Below, in pieces: positions 61,478 to 64,000 of a DNA stretch of 64,000 nucleotides. Origin of the DNA: Apteryx mantelli (lineage: Eukaryota; Chordata; Aves; Apterygiformes; Apterygidae); the NCBI RefSeq assembly GCF_036417845.1, contig NC_090020.1, positions 35,882,425 to 35,946,424 on the forward strand, read 5' to 3'. Numbering within the stretch: the first letter of the stretch is position 1; each line of letters starts with the position of its first letter. Below the pieces are notes generated by a model that worked only from the letters and a program-made list of their open reading frames with translations, made no database searches and was not told the origin of the DNA. The position numbers were made by a program, and so were the translations under genes.

Positions 61478-63887
61478 GTCCAAGAAGGTGCTAATTCACG
61501 TCATTGCAGTCTGGTTTCATAGACCTTTCATCACTAGAAAAGTGGAAGGGAAAGCTCTAATTTGTCCTTGCTTTTAAAGGCAGAAATATCACTGCAAGGG
61601 CCCAATGAGCACACTTATGAATATGCCTTTCTGTGAGTGGGTTGCAAGCCTTTACTTTTATAGTTGCCTCAAAAGAAGGCCTTTTATTCTGGTAAAAGTC
61701 ATATTTGAGGAGTTGGGGAGATTTGTATTGCTTACTAAGTAAAAATGGTTGCAGTTCAATGTATGTATTTTATGGTAGTAGTCTGATCATTATTTAATGC
61801 CTTTTATTGCCACTGAGGCCAAAAAAGCTAAACATAACAGCCTTATTACAGCCAAGGATGAGTAATAAGCTTCAGTGGTATCTGATCAACCCAGGCACAA
61901 TTTATTGTAACTTAAAACACAGTATGAGAGACAAACTTTATTTGGAGGAACATCTTCCATGAAAGTGGAAATGATCATCAGAAGCCCTTCACAGACACCA
62001 CAAGTGAAGATCTATATGAAGTCAGAAAGAGATTATTTATGGTATGGTTGGGAAATAGAGAGGAGACAAGTGCTCCTGAAGGTGGGAAGAGCTCTTTGTA
62101 AAAGGAGTGTACCACGACCAGGATGTGGGCATGTTCAGAGAGGTTTAAGTCCATCTCAATCTGGAAATTTGGGCAAGAATAAGAAACGCTGTTTCCTGGG
62201 GCAAGGTTGTCTCGCACCTTGCGGGAGTGCCAGCAGTGTGGCTCAAGGCCTGAATTTGGCACAGCGCTCCCTGGACTCCCCCTTCTCCCTCCTCTGCCAG
62301 CCCAGGTGCTTTCTGGTGTAACTTCATCAGCTGGAGGCTTGCTCTAATTTGTCCTGGCTGAATAGCCCCAGGGATGGAGGTTGTATACCACCTAGACCCC
62401 ATGGTGGCGTGACGGCCAATGGGCTGGTTCTTCACCTGCTTTGGGTGGTGAAGCAGCTTGATGTGGCTCTATGCAGACAAGGACTTGGACCAGACAAGGG
62501 TTAACTCTAAATGGGCCTTGTTCCGGGGAGCGCGAGGCTTTCATTAGCAGGACTTCTCACAGAGCACAACAGCCTTGAACCTTCTCCAGGGGGATTTCAT
62601 TGCTGGACCAGTATTTTTCCAGTGTGAGCCAGACCGATCTGGACATTGCAACCACTGCCTTTTGCATTCCCCCCGAAAGGAACAGAAAACCCAGCAGGGA
62701 TTAAAAGATCCTTCTCCTCACACGTGGTGCTGCTAATTACCAGGGCCGTGCAGTGACATTGGAGAAACATTCAGTTTTGCAGAAGCTGAAGGAAGTGTGA
62801 GGCCTTGGTTAGAAACTCCTTTATGGATGCGTTAATACCTAGCAAGAGGTTGTTACAGAGTGCAAACTCGGAAAGAAGCAGCAGCCCCTGAACGCAAACC
62901 ATCACCCGTTCACAGAGAAAGCCTGCTGTCACTGAAAAAGGAGTGATGGGGTGCTTAGCTTCAGCATGATTAAACCTTGGGCCAGACTAGGCATCACTCT
63001 ACTCCATTCAGCAGAATTGGATGGGGGGTAAATTTGGCTGCTTGTGACCATCTCCCTTGGGAGACGGTGCAGATGCTTCGGAGCTCTGCGAGATTGATCC
63101 CACCCAGGACTTTCCCTGCTACTTGTATGATAACAAGGAAAACTTTGCCAGTGCTGAGAACGACAGCCTCCAGCCCGCTTTATAAGCAGTGGCGTGTCCA
63201 TGCAGTCCATGTCGCTGCAGGACTGGAAACCCATGGGACCTGGGCAGAGCTGCGTGCCCCTTTGCAATCTATGGGCACATGTAGCCAAGACTCGTTGCTG
63301 TGTTTTTGGGTAGCACTGGAACAGCAAGCTCACGGTATTTTTCTTATGGTTTGGTCATCTTCAGTATCACCTAGCTGCTGCTCCTCCCGGGCTGTCTCTG
63401 TGTTTACTTTTGCAGCGTGCTTTTAATTAGAGACAACACCTAAGTCTTAGTGTTGAAATACTAGATTCCCTTGTGGAAACACTGCAAGTAGCTCACTTCA
63501 AAAAGAAGCCAAAAAACCCCAACAACAATCCCCCCCACACACACCAAACCATGGCAGCTGCTGTTCCCCCACCCCCAGTGAAATGAAAAACCAGGGAGTG
63601 GGTTTCTGACTTTCCACCTGGAAGGAGAAGGAGCCCCACTCCTCCAAGGTGCATGGTCTGCCCTTTTGGCCTCGGCGGGCCCTGCAGCAGGCGCTCCTGC
63701 AGGGTTTCAAGCCAGCGCGGGAGTCGGCAGCTGAGCGTGGCACCAGCGCTGGGCACTCCGCATTCCTGTGCAGCTGCCTCAGTCGCTGCCCTCACTCCCT
63801 CCTCAGGAAGGACAGGCAGTCAACAAGTGCACCTAGCGTGTAAGCTACCCATGCACAGAGTCACGCCGGCTGGGAAAGACAAAGGCA

Positions 63888-63951
63888 TTTTTTTTCTTTT
63901 TCTTCTTCTTTCTCCCTCTCTCTCTCTCTCTTTTTTTTTTTTTTTTTTTTT
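63888..63951 (+). repeat. Polypyrimidine tract with (TC)n and T21
   Basis: A T/C-only stretch contains a (CT)n run at about 63911-63930 and 21 consecutive T at 63931-63951. It is likely a length-variable microsatellite. Confidence 0.9.
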
Positions 63952-64000
63952 GCTGGCATTGCAGTAATGCAGCCAAAATTAAAAATGAAACGGTTAAGAG

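Larger units (their letters stand above)
61291..64000. other. Intergenic DNA to window end
   Basis: No gene is recognised. It contains the A18 run and the polypyrimidine tract near the right edge. Confidence 0.6.

Noticed and set aside
1..64000. tRNA, rRNA, endogenous retroviral genes, CRISPR-like arrays or bacterial cassettes
   Set aside because: None of their signatures were recognised by eye; small diverged copies could still be missed without a search.

Overview
The window looks like vertebrate nuclear DNA, most likely from a bird. It holds one recognisable spliced gene with canonical GT-AG introns. It also has two CpG islands, CR1-type LINE fragments with the avian AATCACAGAATCACAGA tail, and a few very old MIR/L2-like repeats. 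Interspersed repeats are sparse, which fits a bird better than a turtle or crocodile, but the species cannot be named from this sequence. There is no operon structure and no phage, CRISPR or bacterial content.

Layout. 1-7250 is AT-rich non-coding DNA. 7270-8690 is a strong CpG island with no convincing protein; it has splice-donor-like sites on both strands and is probably the promoter and first non-coding exon of a neighbouring gene. By the mammalian gene order SEMA4D-GADD45G, a minus-strand SEMA4D first exon is a reasonable guess, but it is not proven. 8720-47780 is a roughly 40 kb gene-free stretch. It carries MIR/L2/CR1 fossils (12.3, 27.3, 30.7-32.3 and 38.3 kb), a small isolated CpG cluster at 36.0 kb, and several stretches rich in homeodomain, SOX, E-box and POU motifs that could be distal enhancers. 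A CR1 copy with an internal deletion lies at 47.8-48.3 kb.

The clear gene is GADD45G, on the plus strand. Its core promoter has an E-box, a CCAAT box and a TATA box within 150 bp. The four coding exons lie between 49951 and 51033, and a polyadenylation signal is at 51580. The protein is a complete, intact 159 residues. A 19-bp G-rich minisatellite of about eight units sits roughly 400-550 bp upstream of the predicted start site.

51605-64000 is again gene-free. It contains a pair of ~90% identical ~90-bp direct repeats 1890 bp apart (56.56 and 58.45 kb), further old repeats, and an AT-rich stretch with homeodomain motifs at 60.2-60.5 kb.

GADD45G is a stress- and differentiation-inducible regulator, so the long non-coding flanks plausibly hold its distal control elements. 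No undescribed multi-gene system was found. The most distinctive signals are the minisatellite beside the GADD45G promoter, the MYB-like repeat array in the left CpG island, and the paired 90-bp repeat.
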